From Ornithinibacter aureus (lineage in GTDB: Bacteria; Actinomycetota; Actinomycetes; Actinomycetales; Dermatophilaceae), in contig NZ_VMSB01000001.1 of NCBI RefSeq assembly GCF_009858245.1, positions 1,240,001-1,304,000 on the forward strand: a stretch of DNA of 64,000 nucleotides, in the 5' to 3' direction. The translations under genes were made by a program, and so were the position numbers. Within the stretch, counting starts at the first letter, position 1, and each line of letters opens with the position of its first letter. The notes beneath the pieces are model-generated. The model searched no databases. It saw only the letters and a list, made by a program, of their open reading frames with translations, and had not been told where the DNA came from. Shown one piece after another: positions 18,979-31,214 of the stretch.

Positions 18979-19016
18979 GGTCACCCGGGTTCGCCTGCAC
19001 GGCGCCCCGGGTGACC
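18979..19016 (+). terminator. hairpin terminator after VWA gene
   Basis: GGTCACCCGGG (18979-18989) pairs with CCCGGGTGACC (19006-19016) around a 16-nt loop, 12 bp after the VWA stop, in a convergent gap with ligA. Confidence 0.7.
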
Positions 19017-19027
19017 CGCCCGAAGAC

Positions 19028-19068
19028 ACGACCCGGCTGGCCGCGCCGATCCAGGCCAGCCGGGTCGT
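19028..19068 (-). terminator. hairpin terminator after ligA
   Basis: ACGACCCGGCTGGCC (19028-19042) pairs perfectly with 19054-19068, loop 11 nt, close to the ligA stop. Together with the hairpin at 18979 it gives one terminator for each convergent gene. Confidence 0.7.
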
Positions 19069-19095
19069 CCTCGCTGTCAGTGCCTGCCGGAGGTG

Positions 19096-21752
<2,657 letters not shown>

Positions 21753-21844
21753 CCGGACACCGTAACGACGGGCGCCGACGCTCGGGGCGGCCGCGAGCGG
21801 CCGGTGCCGCCTGCTGGCGCCACCGCTGGCCTTCCGCTGGGTGA

Positions 21845-23239
<1,395 letters not shown>

Positions 23240-23255
23240 CCGATCGGCCGCAGGG

Positions 23256-24155
23256 TCAGCCGGATGCCGTGAGCAGCGCGGTGACGCGCTCGCCGATCTC
23301 TTCGCTGGCGGCGCGACCCTCCGGGGTCGGCAGCAGCGGGTAGTCGTGGATCGCACCCTCCTCGACGTGGAGCACGAAGGCCGAGCCGACCGGCATCCGC
23401 CGTTCCAGCTCCCGGCAGTCGGGCAGGGTGATGTCGCGGGTCCCGACCCAGACCTCGACCGGTGGCAGGGCGGTGAGGTCGCCGAACAGGGGGCTCACGA
23501 GGGGGTCGTCGAGAGCGAGGTCACCGGCCCACGCCTGCGCGATCGGCGCCAGCCCCGCCCGGGTGAGCCACGGGTCCGTGGGCTCGACGGCATCCACGGC
23601 GGGGTTGGCCATCGTGAGGTCGATCCACGGGGCGATGAGCAGCAGCCCGGCCACCTGCTGCTGCACGGCCGGCGGGGCCTGCTGGGCTGCGACGAGGGCC
23701 AGCCCACCACCGGCCGAGTCGCCGAGCAGCACGACCGAACGGCCCTGCGCGACAAGACCTTCGACGACCTCGGCGACGAAGGCAACTGCCTCGGATGCCG
23801 TGTGGTGCGGCGCGAGCCCGTAGATCGGCACGTGCACCTCGATGCCCGTGCGCGCCGCCAGTGCAGCAGCGAACGCCCACTGCTGGTCGACGATCTCGTT
23901 GGTGTAGGCACCCCCGTGGAGGTAGACGACCACCCCTGCACCGGATGCCGTGTGGCCGGGTCCACGCACCACGTGGACGTCGCGGCCCCGTACCTGGTGG
24001 GTCCTCAGGCGAGCGTCACCGAGGGTCCTCGCGGGCGGGTCGGACGGTCCCTTGGCGGCGTGCAGGAACGCCAGGCCGGCCTCGCGGGTGGCGTACCTCT
24101 TCTTGCGGGTCGCGCGCACGTAGAGGGCCACCGCACGCATCTGCCAGCTCGCCAT
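23256..24155 (-). CDS. Alpha/beta hydrolase, hormone-sensitive-lipase type
   Basis: 299 residues. The oxyanion motif is VYLHGGAYTNE (HGG), the nucleophile elbow LLGDSAGGGLAL (GDSAGG), the acid is in VEVWVGTRDITLPD and the His in VEEGAIHDYPLL. This set defines the HSL/acetyl-esterase family acting on short- to medium-chain esters. TAAGGT lies 6 nt before the ATG, a leaderless pattern. Divergent from the acyl-CoA ligase across 66 bp, which hints that its acid product may be activated by that enzyme. Confidence 0.88.
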   Translation of the reverse strand: MASWQMRAVALYVRATRKKRYATREAGLAFLHAAKGPSDPPARTLGDARLRTHQVRGRDVHVVRGPGHTASGAGVVVYLHGGAYTNEIVDQQWAFAAALAARTGIEVHVPIYGLAPHHTASEAVAFVAEVVEGLVAQGRSVVLLGDSAGGGLALVAAQQAPPAVQQQVAGLLLIAPWIDLTMANPAVDAVEPTDPWLTRAGLAPIAQAWAGDLALDDPLVSPLFGDLTALPPVEVWVGTRDITLPDCRELERRMPVGSAFVLHVEEGAIHDYPLLPTPEGRAASEEIGERVTALLTASG

Positions 24156-24221
24156 CGCCCCACCTTAGATCGCGTGCGACGATGGGCCAGCCCGACAGAG
24201 CCGCCGAGCCCAGGAGCCCCG

Positions 24222-25718
24222 ATGACCAACCTCGCGACCAACCTCACCAGCACCGCAGCGACCAACGCCGAGCAGGATGCGCTGCGGATCAACGGCCAGG
24301 GCGTGACGTACGCCCAGCTGCACGGCATGGCCGCGGCCGTGGCCGGGACGCTGCGCGCCAACGGCATCCAGCCCGGCGACCGGGTCGCGATCATCCTCCC
24401 CAACGTCCCGGCCTTCCCGGTCGTCTACTGGGGCATCCTGCTGGCCGGGGGCATCGTCGTGCCGATGAACCCGCTGCTCAAGGCCGGCGAGATCGACTAC
24501 TTCTTCACCGACTCCGGCGCGAAGATCGCCTTCGTGTGGCCCGACTTCGTGCCCGAGGCCACCAAGGGCGCCCAGAACAGCGGCACGCAGATCATCGAGT
24601 GCGGCCCGATGGGCCCGGTGGCCGGCTCCTTCGAGGGCGGCGAACCGATCACCGAGCCGCACGAGCGCGCCGACGACGACACCGCGATCATCCTCTACAC
24701 CTCGGGTACGACCGGCCGCCCCAAGGGTGCCGAGCTGACGCACTCCAACATCCACCTCAACGCGATGCGCTCGGCCCAGGTCATCCAGCAGATGACAGCC
24801 GACGACGTCGTCATGGGGTGCCTGCCGCTGTTCCACGTCTTCGGCCTCGTCGTCGGGCTCAACGCCGCCACCATCGCCGGGGCCTCGCTCGCACTCATCC
24901 CGCGCTTCGACCCCGCCGCGGCCATCGAGGTGATCGAGAAGGAGCGGGTGACGATCATGCAGGGCGTGCCGACGATGTACGCCGCGATCCTGAACCACCC
25001 GGCATCCGACGGCATGGACGCGTCGTCGCTGCGCACGTGTGCGTCCGGCGGCTCCGCGATGCCGCTGGAGGTGATGCGCTCGTTCGAGCAGAAGTTCGGC
25101 TGCATCATCCTCGAGGGCTACGGCCTGTCCGAGACCTCGCCCGTCGCGTCGTTCAACATGCCGACGATGGAGCGCAAGCCCGGTACGATCGGCGTGGCCA
25201 TCCCCGGCTGCGAGATGAAGTGCGTCGACCTCGACGGCACCGAGGTGCCCGTCGGCGAGGTCGGTGAGATCGCCATCCGCGGCGACAACGTCATGAAGGG
25301 CTACTGGAACAAGCCGGAGGCCACCGCCGAGGCCATCCCCGACGGCTGGTTCCGCACCGGAGACCTCGCGACGATGGACTCGCAGGGCTACTTCACGATC
25401 GTCGACCGCAAGAAGGACATGATCCTGCGCGGCGGCATGAACGTGTACCCCCGGGAGGTCGAGGAGTGCCTCTACGAGCACCCCGACGTGCTCGAGGTGG
25501 CGGTCGTGGGCATCCCCGACGAGCTCTACGGCGAGCAGGTCGGTGCGGCGGTGGCCCTGCGCGAGGGTTCGACGGCGACCCCGCAGGACATCATCGACTT
25601 CGCCAAGGAGCGCATCGCGGCGTACAAGTACCCGCGCACGGTGTGGGTCGTCTCCGAACTTCCCAAGGGCCCGACCGGCAAGATCCTGCGCCGCGAGGTG
25701 CACGCACCCGCCGAGTGA
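24222..25718 (+). CDS. Long-chain fatty-acid-CoA ligase-like AMP-binding enzyme
   Basis: 498 residues from ATG 24222 with CAGGAG upstream; the 790-residue frame beginning at 23346 runs over the esterase and is rejected. Motifs: YTSGTTGRPKGAELTH (P-loop), GYGLSETSPV, GWFRTGDLATMD, DRKKDMILRGGMNVYPREVEE and the C-terminal Lys in GPTGKILRREV. It activates a carboxylic acid as acyl-AMP and then acyl-CoA. With the enoyl-CoA hydratase and EtfAB in this window it fits beta-oxidation. Followed by a family A hairpin. Confidence 0.93.
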   Translation: MTNLATNLTSTAATNAEQDALRINGQGVTYAQLHGMAAAVAGTLRANGIQPGDRVAIILPNVPAFPVVYWGILLAGGIVVPMNPLLKAGEIDYFFTDSGAKIAFVWPDFVPEATKGAQNSGTQIIECGPMGPVAGSFEGGEPITEPHERADDDTAIILYTSGTTGRPKGAELTHSNIHLNAMRSAQVIQQMTADDVVMGCLPLFHVFGLVVGLNAATIAGASLALIPRFDPAAAIEVIEKERVTIMQGVPTMYAAILNHPASDGMDASSLRTCASGGSAMPLEVMRSFEQKFGCIILEGYGLSETSPVASFNMPTMERKPGTIGVAIPGCEMKCVDLDGTEVPVGEVGEIAIRGDNVMKGYWNKPEATAEAIPDGWFRTGDLATMDSQGYFTIVDRKKDMILRGGMNVYPREVEECLYEHPDVLEVAVVGIPDELYGEQVGAAVALREGSTATPQDIIDFAKERIAAYKYPRTVWVVSELPKGPTGKILRREVHAPAE

Positions 25719-25746
25719 GTCGGCGGGTGGCCACACCTGACCCGGC

Positions 25747-25811
25747 AAACCTCGACTCTCCTGGACAAGCGTTGTCCGGGTGAGTCGAGGTTTATCGGGC
25801 GACCCGATAAA
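25747..25811. repeat. Composite hairpin element, family A copy 2 (inverted)
   Basis: 65 nt. AAACCTCGACTC (25747-25758) pairs with GAGTCGAGGTTT (25782-25793) around GGACAAGCGTTGTCC (25763-25777). It is followed, sharing TTT, by the 21-nt palindrome TTTATCGGG, CGA, CCCGATAAA (25791-25811). Reverse-complemented, it matches copy 1 at 10307 in the two palindromes. The outer stem differs on both arms with pairing kept. It lies between the convergent ligase and DMT genes and ends 2 nt from the DMT stop. Confidence 0.85.
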
Positions 25812-25813
25812 CC

Positions 25814-26806
25814 TCAGGCGCGGGCGGGCGACTGCTCCTCGACCACGTCGGATGCCGTGGCGTCGGTGGCCGGTCGGGCTGCGGGTTTCTGGTTGATGAC
25901 GAACGCGGCGCCGAGAACGATCACGAACCCCACGATCTGCCAGGGCCCGAGGTGCTCCCCGAGCACGAGCACGCCGAGCAGCACCGACACCACGGGGATC
26001 AGGTAGGTGATCGTCGAGCCGATCACGGGCCCGGCGCCACGCACGACGTCGAACTGGAGCATGTAGGCGAACCCGGTGCCGACGACGCCGAGCACGAGCA
26101 CGCACAGCAGCGGCAACCAGGGCAGGTCGCCCGCACCTGCGGTGTCGTAGGCCCAGATCGCCGCCAGTCCCTCTGGCTGAAGCAGCGCCCACGTGATGAC
26201 GAACGGCACCATGAGCACGAGCCCGCTCGTCAGGGTCGCCGCCGGCTGCGAGAGCCCGCCGAGGTCGACCCCGCTGAGGAAGCGCCGGTTGTACGTCCAC
26301 CCGATGCCGTAGCTCGCGCCACCGATGAGGGCCATCGAGAACCCGACGAGATCGGGCCGGTCGGTGGCCGTCCACGGCTGCATGATCGTGATGACGCCGA
26401 GGAAGCCGACGCCGACGGCGACCAGTCTCCGCCCGGTGGCCCGCTCCCCCGGCAGGATCGCCATGGTGGCGAGCACCGTCGCGATGGGGGTCGCCGCGTT
26501 GCCGATGCCGGCCAGCGCCGAGCTGATCCGCGTCTCGGAGAGGGCGAAGAGCGTGAACGGCAGGGCCCCGAGGAAGAACCCGCACACGAGCAGGTGGCCC
26601 CACACCCGGGCCCCGGTCGGCAACCGTCCTCCGCGCGCGAAGAGCAGGGCGAGCAGGACCACGGCCCCGGACAGGATCCGCAGGCCGGAGATCTGCACGG
26701 CCGTCAGGGCCTCGAGGCCGACCTTCATGAGCAGGAAGCTCGACCCCCAGATGAGCACGAGCGCCAGGTACTTGACCTGCCAGGGAACACGCGGCTGCGC
26801 CCTCAT
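25814..26806 (-). CDS. DMT-superfamily (EamA) exporter
   Basis: 330 residues from ATG 26806, which overlaps the MetE-like stop (ATGA) and has GAGGAGG upstream; the 400-residue frame extends into that gene. Ten hydrophobic segments occur in two EamA-like halves (YLALVLIWGSSFLLMKVGLEAL at the start, ITYLIPVVSVLLGVLVLGEHLG near the end). Such proteins export amino acids or other small metabolites. Its coupling to a MetE-like gene could suggest a sulfur amino-acid-related substrate, which is only inference. Confidence 0.9.
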   Translation of the reverse strand: MRAQPRVPWQVKYLALVLIWGSSFLLMKVGLEALTAVQISGLRILSGAVVLLALLFARGGRLPTGARVWGHLLVCGFFLGALPFTLFALSETRISSALAGIGNAATPIATVLATMAILPGERATGRRLVAVGVGFLGVITIMQPWTATDRPDLVGFSMALIGGASYGIGWTYNRRFLSGVDLGGLSQPAATLTSGLVLMVPFVITWALLQPEGLAAIWAYDTAGAGDLPWLPLLCVLVLGVVGTGFAYMLQFDVVRGAGPVIGSTITYLIPVVSVLLGVLVLGEHLGPWQIVGFVIVLGAAFVINQKPAARPATDATASDVVEEQSPARA

Positions 26807-27801
26807 GCCGGTACCTCCTCGCTGAGTCGGCGCGCCGTGTCGAGCGCCGCGCGCACAACGGCCTGGGCCCCATGCGGTGTGAGTCCGGCCAGGCCGCAGG
26901 CCGGTGAGACCACGAGCCCCGTGAGCGTCGTGGCCGCCAGGCCGGCCCGCTCGAAGCCCTCGAGGACCAGCGCCCGCGCGCCGTGGTCGGTGCCAGAGCC
27001 GTCGGTCGGCAGGCACCCGGCGTACAGCCCGGTGCCGGCCTCGAGCGTCGCCGCGATCGACTCCCAGCGCGCCGGCGTGGCGGCCGTGACGTCGAGGGCG
27101 ACCGCCCCGGCACCGGCGGCCCGCAGTAGCGGCAGCGGCGCGGCGTGGTGGCAGCAGTGCACGACCGTGTCGCCGTCGTGGGCTGCAAGCACCTGCTCGA
27201 GGCGGCGCATGACGTCGTGCGGCTCGACCGCCCGCACCCGCCCGTACCCCGACGAGGTCGGCAGCGACCCCTCGAGCACGGCCGGCAGGGACGGCTCGTC
27301 GACCTGGAGGACGACGTCGGCACCGGGGACAAGGCGGCGCACGTCGGCGACGTAGTTCTGGATGCCGTCGCTCAGCGACGCGGTCACGTCACCCACCGCC
27401 CCGGCATCCGAGACCACCCGCTCGCCACGGTTCAGGCGCAGCGACGCCACGAGGGTCCACGGGCCGGCAACCTGGACCTTGAGCGGGCCGACGTAGCCGT
27501 CGTAGGCCTCGGCCAGCTCGTCGAGGTCCTCGCGGTGCAGGGCTGCGGTGCGGCCGGAGTCGCGACCCGGGCGGGCGACGAGTCGCCAGCCACTGGGTTG
27601 CAGGTCCACGGGCAGGTCGACGAGCAGGCCGGCAGCCCGCCCGATGATGTCGGCACCGGGGCCGCGGGCCGGGGTCTCGGGCAGGTGCGGCAGCCCGTCG
27701 CCGTCACCGGTGACCAGCAGGTCGCGCACGGTGCGCACGGCCTCACGCACCGAGGTGCCGGGCCACGACCCGATGCCGGTGGCCCGCACGGGCGCGGTCA
27801 T
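26803..27801 (-). CDS. MetE C-terminal-like (cobalamin-independent methionine synthase fold) protein
   Basis: 332 residues from ATG 27801, coupled at both ends by ATGA overlaps. It begins ATGIGSWPGTSVREAVRTVR, with metal-ligand candidates in VVHCCHHAAPLPLL and SPACGLAGLTP and a DEPSLPAV loop, as in the catalytic half of MetE. It is too short for full MetE (about 750). In M. tuberculosis the corresponding gene lies beside ligA and is annotated as a vitamin-B12-independent methionine synthase-like protein. A methyltransferase of unknown donor is likely. Confidence 0.82.
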   Translation of the reverse strand: MTAPVRATGIGSWPGTSVREAVRTVRDLLVTGDGDGLPHLPETPARGPGADIIGRAAGLLVDLPVDLQPSGWRLVARPGRDSGRTAALHREDLDELAEAYDGYVGPLKVQVAGPWTLVASLRLNRGERVVSDAGAVGDVTASLSDGIQNYVADVRRLVPGADVVLQVDEPSLPAVLEGSLPTSSGYGRVRAVEPHDVMRRLEQVLAAHDGDTVVHCCHHAAPLPLLRAAGAGAVALDVTAATPARWESIAATLEAGTGLYAGCLPTDGSGTDHGARALVLEGFERAGLAATTLTGLVVSPACGLAGLTPHGAQAVVRAALDTARRLSEEVPA

Positions 27802-28745
27802 CGGCCCACCCGCTCGACGAAGGCCGTGACGGATGCCGGGACCGGGGTCGCGGCCTCCACCGACCACGGGGCGGGCTCGGGGTCGCCGGCGACGACGCGC
27901 AACGGGACGACGCCCGACCACGCGTCGGTCTCCTCGTCAGGGGCTGACGCACCCCCCGAGCGGGCCTTGAGCACCCACTGGCCGTCGGTGATGGGCAGCT
28001 CCATCGCCAGGGTGGCCGCGACCTCCTTGGGCAGCATCGGACGCACCTCGGACGTTCGACCGGGAACGAGGCGCTCGGAGATGCGGTCCAGGGAGGTCTC
28101 GCGGTCCTCGCCCGTGAGCGGGGTCAGCACCCCGTGGATGACCGCGGAGCGGTAGTTGGCCGAGGAGTCGAAGGTGGTGTGTGCGACGACGAGCCCGTCG
28201 ACGACCATGACGCTGAAGACCGCCGGGGCCCCGGCCGCGACGTGCCGCAGCGCACCCGCGCCCGTCGACCCGTGCAACAGCACCCGGTCACCGTCGCGGG
28301 CGAAGAGCATCGGCACGACCCAGGGGCGGCCGTCGACGACGGTGGAGAGCGTGCCCGTGAGCACCTCGTCGAGCAGGGCGTCGAGCTCGGTGCGCTCCGA
28401 GCGCGCCCGGTCGGCGAGGCGCCGCAGCCGCTGCGGCGAGGCACCTGCAGCATCACCGGCGCCGGCACCGGCACCCACGCTGGCGCGCCCGGCATACCCC
28501 GGGCCGGGGCACTCGCCGGCGGACACCACTCGCTGCGTCGATGCCGGGTGGCGGGCCAGTGCGTCACCGACCCTCGTCGGGCGCGGCATCAGGGCACCCC
28601 CGCAGTTCGGGCAGGCGCGCTCGAGGTGCTCTGCGCACCCCGAGCAGAACGTGCACTCGAACGAGCACACGACGGCACCGACCTCGCCCGCAGGCAGGTC
28701 GACGTCGCAGCACTCGCACCCGGGTCGCATCTGGAGCCCACTCAC
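27798..28745 (-). CDS. DUF1272 zinc domain fused to a flavin-nucleotide-binding (PNPOx-like) domain
   Basis: 315 residues from GTG 28745, preceded by GAGAGGATGAGG; an upstream ATG at 28814 would add 23 unlikely residues. Residues about 1-60 hold four CxxC-like pairs (CECC, CSFECTFCSGC, CPNCGG), the DUF1272 zinc motif. A Gly/Ala linker follows. From about 110 a split-barrel domain is seen (DEVLTGTLSTVVDGRPWVVP, LLHGSTGAGALRHV, SANYRSAVIHG) like FMN-binding pyridoxamine-phosphate-oxidase relatives. Such proteins often sit opposite MocR regulators, as here. I do not know the substrate. Confidence 0.8.
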   Translation of the reverse strand: MSGLQMRPGCECCDVDLPAGEVGAVVCSFECTFCSGCAEHLERACPNCGGALMPRPTRVGDALARHPASTQRVVSAGECPGPGYAGRASVGAGAGAGDAAGASPQRLRRLADRARSERTELDALLDEVLTGTLSTVVDGRPWVVPMLFARDGDRVLLHGSTGAGALRHVAAGAPAVFSVMVVDGLVVAHTTFDSSANYRSAVIHGVLTPLTGEDRETSLDRISERLVPGRTSEVRPMLPKEVAATLAMELPITDGQWVLKARSGGASAPDEETDAWSGVVPLRVVAGDPEPAPWSVEAATPVPASVTAFVERVGR

Positions 28746-28804
28746 TGCCTCATCCTCTCTCCGCACCCCGACAGGGGCACCGTCGCACCATCCCATCAAG
28801 GCAA

Positions 28805-28851
28805 AGTGGCCCATGCCGAGATCCAGTAGGCACCGAAATCACAGGACCACT
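28805..28851. promoter_or_regulatory. candidate MocR operator pair
   Basis: AGTGGCCC (28805-28812) and its near inverse GGACCACT (28844-28851) lie in the 117-bp gap between the PNPOx-like and MocR genes. The second overlaps TATGGT (28851-28856), a -10-like box 6 nt before the MocR ATG, so binding there would block the regulator's own promoter. MocR/PdxR proteins are known to bind repeated sites of this general AGTGGTCC style. Confidence 0.45.
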
Positions 28852-28862
28852 ATGGTTCGAGG

Positions 28863-30296
28863 ATGCCGCGCACCCCCCGACGGGTCGACCTCGCGATCAC
28901 GGTGGCCGACGGCCCCGCTCCCCTGCGCCACCGCATCGCCGACGCCGTGGTCGGCGAACTGCGCTCCGGCCGCCTCCGCCCCGGCGACCCCCTGCCCTCT
29001 ACCCGAGCCCTCGCGGCCGACCTCTCCCTCTCGCGCGGCCCGGTCGTCGCGGCCTACGACGAGCTGGCGGCCGCCGGTTTCGTTCTCAGCCGGGCCGGCT
29101 CGGGAGCGGTGGTCGCCCCGGGCGCCGACCGGGCCGCCGCGGCCGGGGCACTCAGCCACGTGCCCGCCGCGGGAGGCGAGGCGGCCGGCATCCGAGCGGT
29201 CACGACCACCGCACCCCGCTGGGACCTGCGCCCCGGACGCCCGGACACCACGCTGCTCGACGCCGCCGCCTGGCGCCGCGCCTGGCGGGCCGCGGGCACC
29301 GCCGTGCCCGGCAACGACGCCGGCGCCGGGCCGAGTCACGAGCGCCTGCGCCGGGTGCTCGCCGACCACCTGCGGCGCAGCCGTGGCGTCGCGGTGGCCC
29401 CCGACGACCTGCTGATCGTGCCCGGCGTCGGGGCGTCGCTGCGGGCCCTGCCCGTGGCGCTGGGCCTCGTCGGGTCCACCGTGGCCCTCGAGGACCCGGG
29501 CTACGTCGAGGCGTGGACCGCGTTCGAGGCCGAGGGTGCCCGCGTCGCGGCGGTGTCGGTCGACGGCGACGGACTCGACCCCGCGCACCTGCCGCGCGGC
29601 GCCCGGGCCGTCTACGTCACCCCGTCGCACCAGTACCCCCTCGGCGCACGGATGCCGGTCACCCGGCGCGCGCTGTTGCTGGACTGGGCGCGGCGCACCG
29701 ACTCCCTCGTGCTCGAGGACGACTACGACGGGGAGTTCCGCTACGACGTCTCGCCGCTTCCCGCGCTGCGGTCGATGCCGGGCGCCGCGGACCACGTCGT
29801 CTACATCGGCACGGCGTCGAAGCTCATCGCACCGTCCCTGCGGGTCGCGTGGATCGCCGCACCGCGTCGACTGCGCGAACGCCTGAGGGTCGAGCTGGAG
29901 AGCCGGGGCCTGGTCGTCAACGAGGCCACCGGGTTGGCGCTGGCGGAGTTCATCGCCTCCGGGTCGCTCGCCACCCACCACGCCCGGGTGACCCGCACGT
30001 ATGCCGCGCGGCGAGCGGCACTGGTGGCGGCGGCATCCGAACACCTTCCGTTCGTGGTGCTGGACGGGGTCGAGGCCGGCCTGCACGTCGTGCTGCGCCT
30101 GCCCGACGACGTCGACGACCTCGACGTCGTGACCCGGCTCGACGCGGCCGGTGTGGCGGCGAGCCCGTTGTCGGCGTATGCCGTCGCGACGCCGGTGCGG
30201 GGGCTGGTGCTCTGCTACGCGGGGCTGGCGGAGACCCAGGCCGGTGCCGCGATCCGCGCGGTGGCCGACACCCTGCGTCCCCACATCGACCAATAG
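28863..30296 (+). CDS. MocR-type regulator (GntR HTH + aminotransferase domain)
   Basis: 477 residues. The N-terminal winged helix (LRHRIADAVVGELRSGRLRP, then LPSTRALAADLSLSRGPVVAAYDELAAAG) is followed by a fold-type I aminotransferase domain whose PLP lysine is in YIGTASKLIAPSLRVAWI and which has EDDYDGEFRYD. These regulators bind PLP and control pyridoxal synthesis or aminotransferase genes; divergence from a PNPOx-like gene supports a PdxR-like role. Its last codons and stop (PHIDQ-stop) lie inside a family C repeat unit. Confidence 0.9.
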   Translation: MPRTPRRVDLAITVADGPAPLRHRIADAVVGELRSGRLRPGDPLPSTRALAADLSLSRGPVVAAYDELAAAGFVLSRAGSGAVVAPGADRAAAAGALSHVPAAGGEAAGIRAVTTTAPRWDLRPGRPDTTLLDAAAWRRAWRAAGTAVPGNDAGAGPSHERLRRVLADHLRRSRGVAVAPDDLLIVPGVGASLRALPVALGLVGSTVALEDPGYVEAWTAFEAEGARVAAVSVDGDGLDPAHLPRGARAVYVTPSHQYPLGARMPVTRRALLLDWARRTDSLVLEDDYDGEFRYDVSPLPALRSMPGAADHVVYIGTASKLIAPSLRVAWIAAPRRLRERLRVELESRGLVVNEATGLALAEFIASGSLATHHARVTRTYAARRAALVAAASEHLPFVVLDGVEAGLHVVLRLPDDVDDLDVVTRLDAAGVAASPLSAYAVATPVRGLVLCYAGLAETQAGAAIRAVADTLRPHIDQ

Positions 30297-30377
30297 GTCA
30301 CTCCAGGTACGGCCCCACCCACCACACCCCGTCCCCACATCGACCAATAGGTCACTCCAGGTACGGCCCCACCCACC
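30277..30377 (+). repeat. Family C repeat, copies 3 and 4 (direct, 54-bp period)
   Basis: Two identical 47-bp units at 30277-30323 and 30331-30377 contain the palindromic core GACCAATAGGTC followed by ACTCCAGGTACGG. The first unit supplies the last codons and the TAG stop of the MocR gene. Related units occur at 12717-12796 with CGCCGGGCC instead of GGCCCCACC downstream. Confidence 0.9.
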
Positions 30378-30433
30378 GCGGGCTGCTTCGTTTTCCCGTG
30401 ACGAGGGCCGGGTCGCGCCTACGCTGTTCAGGC

Positions 30434-31207
30434 ATGGGCGACCCGGCGACCGCCGAGCAGAGGCTGGAGTCACTGACTCAGGTCTGGACTGCGTCCGGGG
30501 ACCGTCGGGCCGTGTTCTCCGAGTGCTACCTCGTGATGACGAGACGGGTGCGCGAGCGGGTGCTCAACGGCGCCTTCCACGACGGGGTGTGGGTGACGCG
30601 TCTGCTCGACCGGTTCGCCGACTACTACTTCGACGCCGTGGAGGCGTACGGCCGGTCGGGCGACTTCACCCTGACCACGGTCACGACCGTCACGACGACC
30701 CCGGACGGCGTCGACGCGACCGTCGCCCAGGTGCCCGAACAGGTGTGCCCCGCGGTGTGGCGCGGCGCCCTCGACGCCTGCTCGGACCCTGACTGCCACC
30801 CGCTCCAGGCGCTCATGCTCGGCATCAACGCCCACATCAACCACGACCTGGCCTTCGCCCTGGTCGACGTGCTCGACGACTGGGACGCCCTCGACGACGA
30901 ACGGCGCCACCAGCGTCACGAAGACCACGAACTGGTCAACACGATCATCGACGAGACCACTGACGAGGTGCAGCGCGAGGTCGTCGCCCAGTGGTCACCC
31001 CTGGCCGAGATGCTCGACGCCCTGATGGGTCCGCTCGACGAGTGGGCCTTCGGCACGCTCGCACAGTCATGGCGCAGCCAGGTGTGGCTCGACGCGATGG
31101 ATCTCGTCGCCCTGCCATCCGAGGAGCGCTCGCTCGCGACGCAGCGCATCGGCGAGCGCGCCTCGGGGGTGGCGACGGTCATCCTGCTCGGCCGTCGCCC
31201 CGGCTGA
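30434..31207 (+). CDS. DUF5995 family protein
   Basis: 257 residues from ATG 30434, with TACGCT 8 nt upstream and no Shine-Dalgarno. It is predicted helical and soluble. The motif LMLGINAHINHDLAFALVDV is characteristic of the DUF5995 family; VNTIIDETTDEVQREV and WLDAMDLVAL follow. The spaced His/Asp residues suggest a helical metal-binding bundle, but no activity is known. It ends 7 bp from the convergent pirin gene. Confidence 0.78.
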   Translation: MGDPATAEQRLESLTQVWTASGDRRAVFSECYLVMTRRVRERVLNGAFHDGVWVTRLLDRFADYYFDAVEAYGRSGDFTLTTVTTVTTTPDGVDATVAQVPEQVCPAVWRGALDACSDPDCHPLQALMLGINAHINHDLAFALVDVLDDWDALDDERRHQRHEDHELVNTIIDETTDEVQREVVAQWSPLAEMLDALMGPLDEWAFGTLAQSWRSQVWLDAMDLVALPSEERSLATQRIGERASGVATVILLGRRPG

Positions 31208-31214
31208 CGCCTGC

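Noticed and set aside
16057-19029. 990-residue minus-strand frame beginning opposite the VWA gene
   Set aside because: Only its last 98 residues are a protein (GatC); the rest is antisense of the VWA and UPF0126 genes.
24165-27332. 1055-residue minus-strand frame
   Set aside because: It is antisense of the acyl-CoA ligase plus out-of-frame MetE-like and DMT sequence.
28541-31207. 888-residue plus-strand frame
   Set aside because: Only its 3' part from ATG 30434 (DUF5995) is real; the rest is out-of-frame MocR and antisense.
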